A stretch of DNA of 6,184 nt from a bacterium (GTDB taxonomy: Bacteria; UBA9089; JASEGY01): positions 1-6,184 of the forward strand of contig JASEGY010000227.1 of assembly GCA_030019105.1 (NCBI GenBank). The letters are read 5' to 3'. Of the stretch, positions 6,037 to 6,184 are shown one piece after another. The notes under the pieces are model-generated. The model was given only the letters and a program-made list of their open reading frames with translations. It did no database searches and was not told the origin of the DNA. A program made the position numbers and the translations under genes. The first letter of the stretch is position 1; each line of letters opens with the position of its first letter.

Positions 6037-6184
6037 CTAACCTCCTTTAATTTTTGGTAAGCGTTCAGAATCCGGTACTGCCCGCATTCTTTGGTGAAAT
6101 GCTGGCAGCCCGGCGACTGACAGTAGAGTTGTATCCTCTTCAAAAGTCATGGTATAGCTCTTAAGATAAATATTTTGGGGTAAG
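6037..6184 (-). other. Unassigned open frame entering from right edge, possible gene tail
   Basis: One minus-strand frame is open from the window edge to TAG 6037-6039, giving 48 residues that end AVPDSERLPKIKGG, with its last codons forming the metF Shine-Dalgarno. This tight arrangement would fit the 3' end of an upstream operon partner, but I recognise no family. A second frame, opening after TGA 6147-6149, reads LYCQSPGCQHFTKECGQYR and looks more protein-like because of its spaced cysteines, yet it runs about 110 bases into metF in another frame. I cannot decide which, if either, is coding. No convincing promoter is visible in this stretch. Confidence 0.3.
6041..6048 (-). promoter_or_regulatory. 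Ribosome binding site of metF
   Basis: The minus strand reads AAAGGAGG here, six bases ahead of ATG 6034. It is a near-consensus Shine-Dalgarno sequence at optimal spacing and fixes the metF start. Confidence 0.85.

Overview
All recognisable genes lie on the minus strand, so transcription runs from the right edge to the left edge. The window suggests a mid-GC, probably anaerobic bacterium. The methylenetetrahydrofolate reductase resembles the type found with Wood-Ljungdahl and corrinoid C1 metabolism more than the E. coli type. The organism cannot be named from this window; an uncultured Desulfobacterota-, Planctomycetota- or candidate-phylum-like genome is only a guess.

Layout, in order of transcription. 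(1) 6035-6184 is an unassigned stretch, probably the tail of an upstream gene plus the metF leader. (2) 5171-6034 is a complete MetF-type methylenetetrahydrofolate reductase with a near-perfect ribosome binding site. (3) 5017-5169, one base later, encodes a 50-residue helical protein that looks like the front part of a longer family. (4) 3851-4975 (possibly from 5029) encodes a SprT-like zinc metalloprotease fused to a DUF2786 domain. (5) 565-3804 encodes a large SIR2 - STAND NTPase - TPR protein, the architecture of NLR-like anti-phage sensors such as Avs5. (6) 1-610 is a DDE-type transposase reading frame with no start codon, overlapping the 3' end of the SIR2-STAND gene and running off the left edge.

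The main point of interest is the pair in (4) and (5). A metalloprotease gene sits 46 bases upstream of a SIR2-STAND sensor, on the same strand, bounded on one side by a transposase remnant and on the other by the small protein and metF. The SIR2 domain would deplete NAD+, the STAND module would act as an ATP-dependent oligomerisation switch, and the TPR array would sense the trigger. Joint function with the protease is inference from position only.

Several sequence-level oddities accompany the pair. A four-unit heptad repeat in the gap stops all three minus-strand frames. A perfect 13-bp tandem duplication creates the likely protease start codon at its junction. A C7/G7 inverted repeat lies inside the protease gene. 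A G6 run near the 3' end of the SIR2-STAND gene lets a -1 shift replace an odd C-terminal tail with a more helix-like one. No tRNA, rRNA, CRISPR array or clear intrinsic terminator was seen, and no gap over 300 bases lacks a coding frame.
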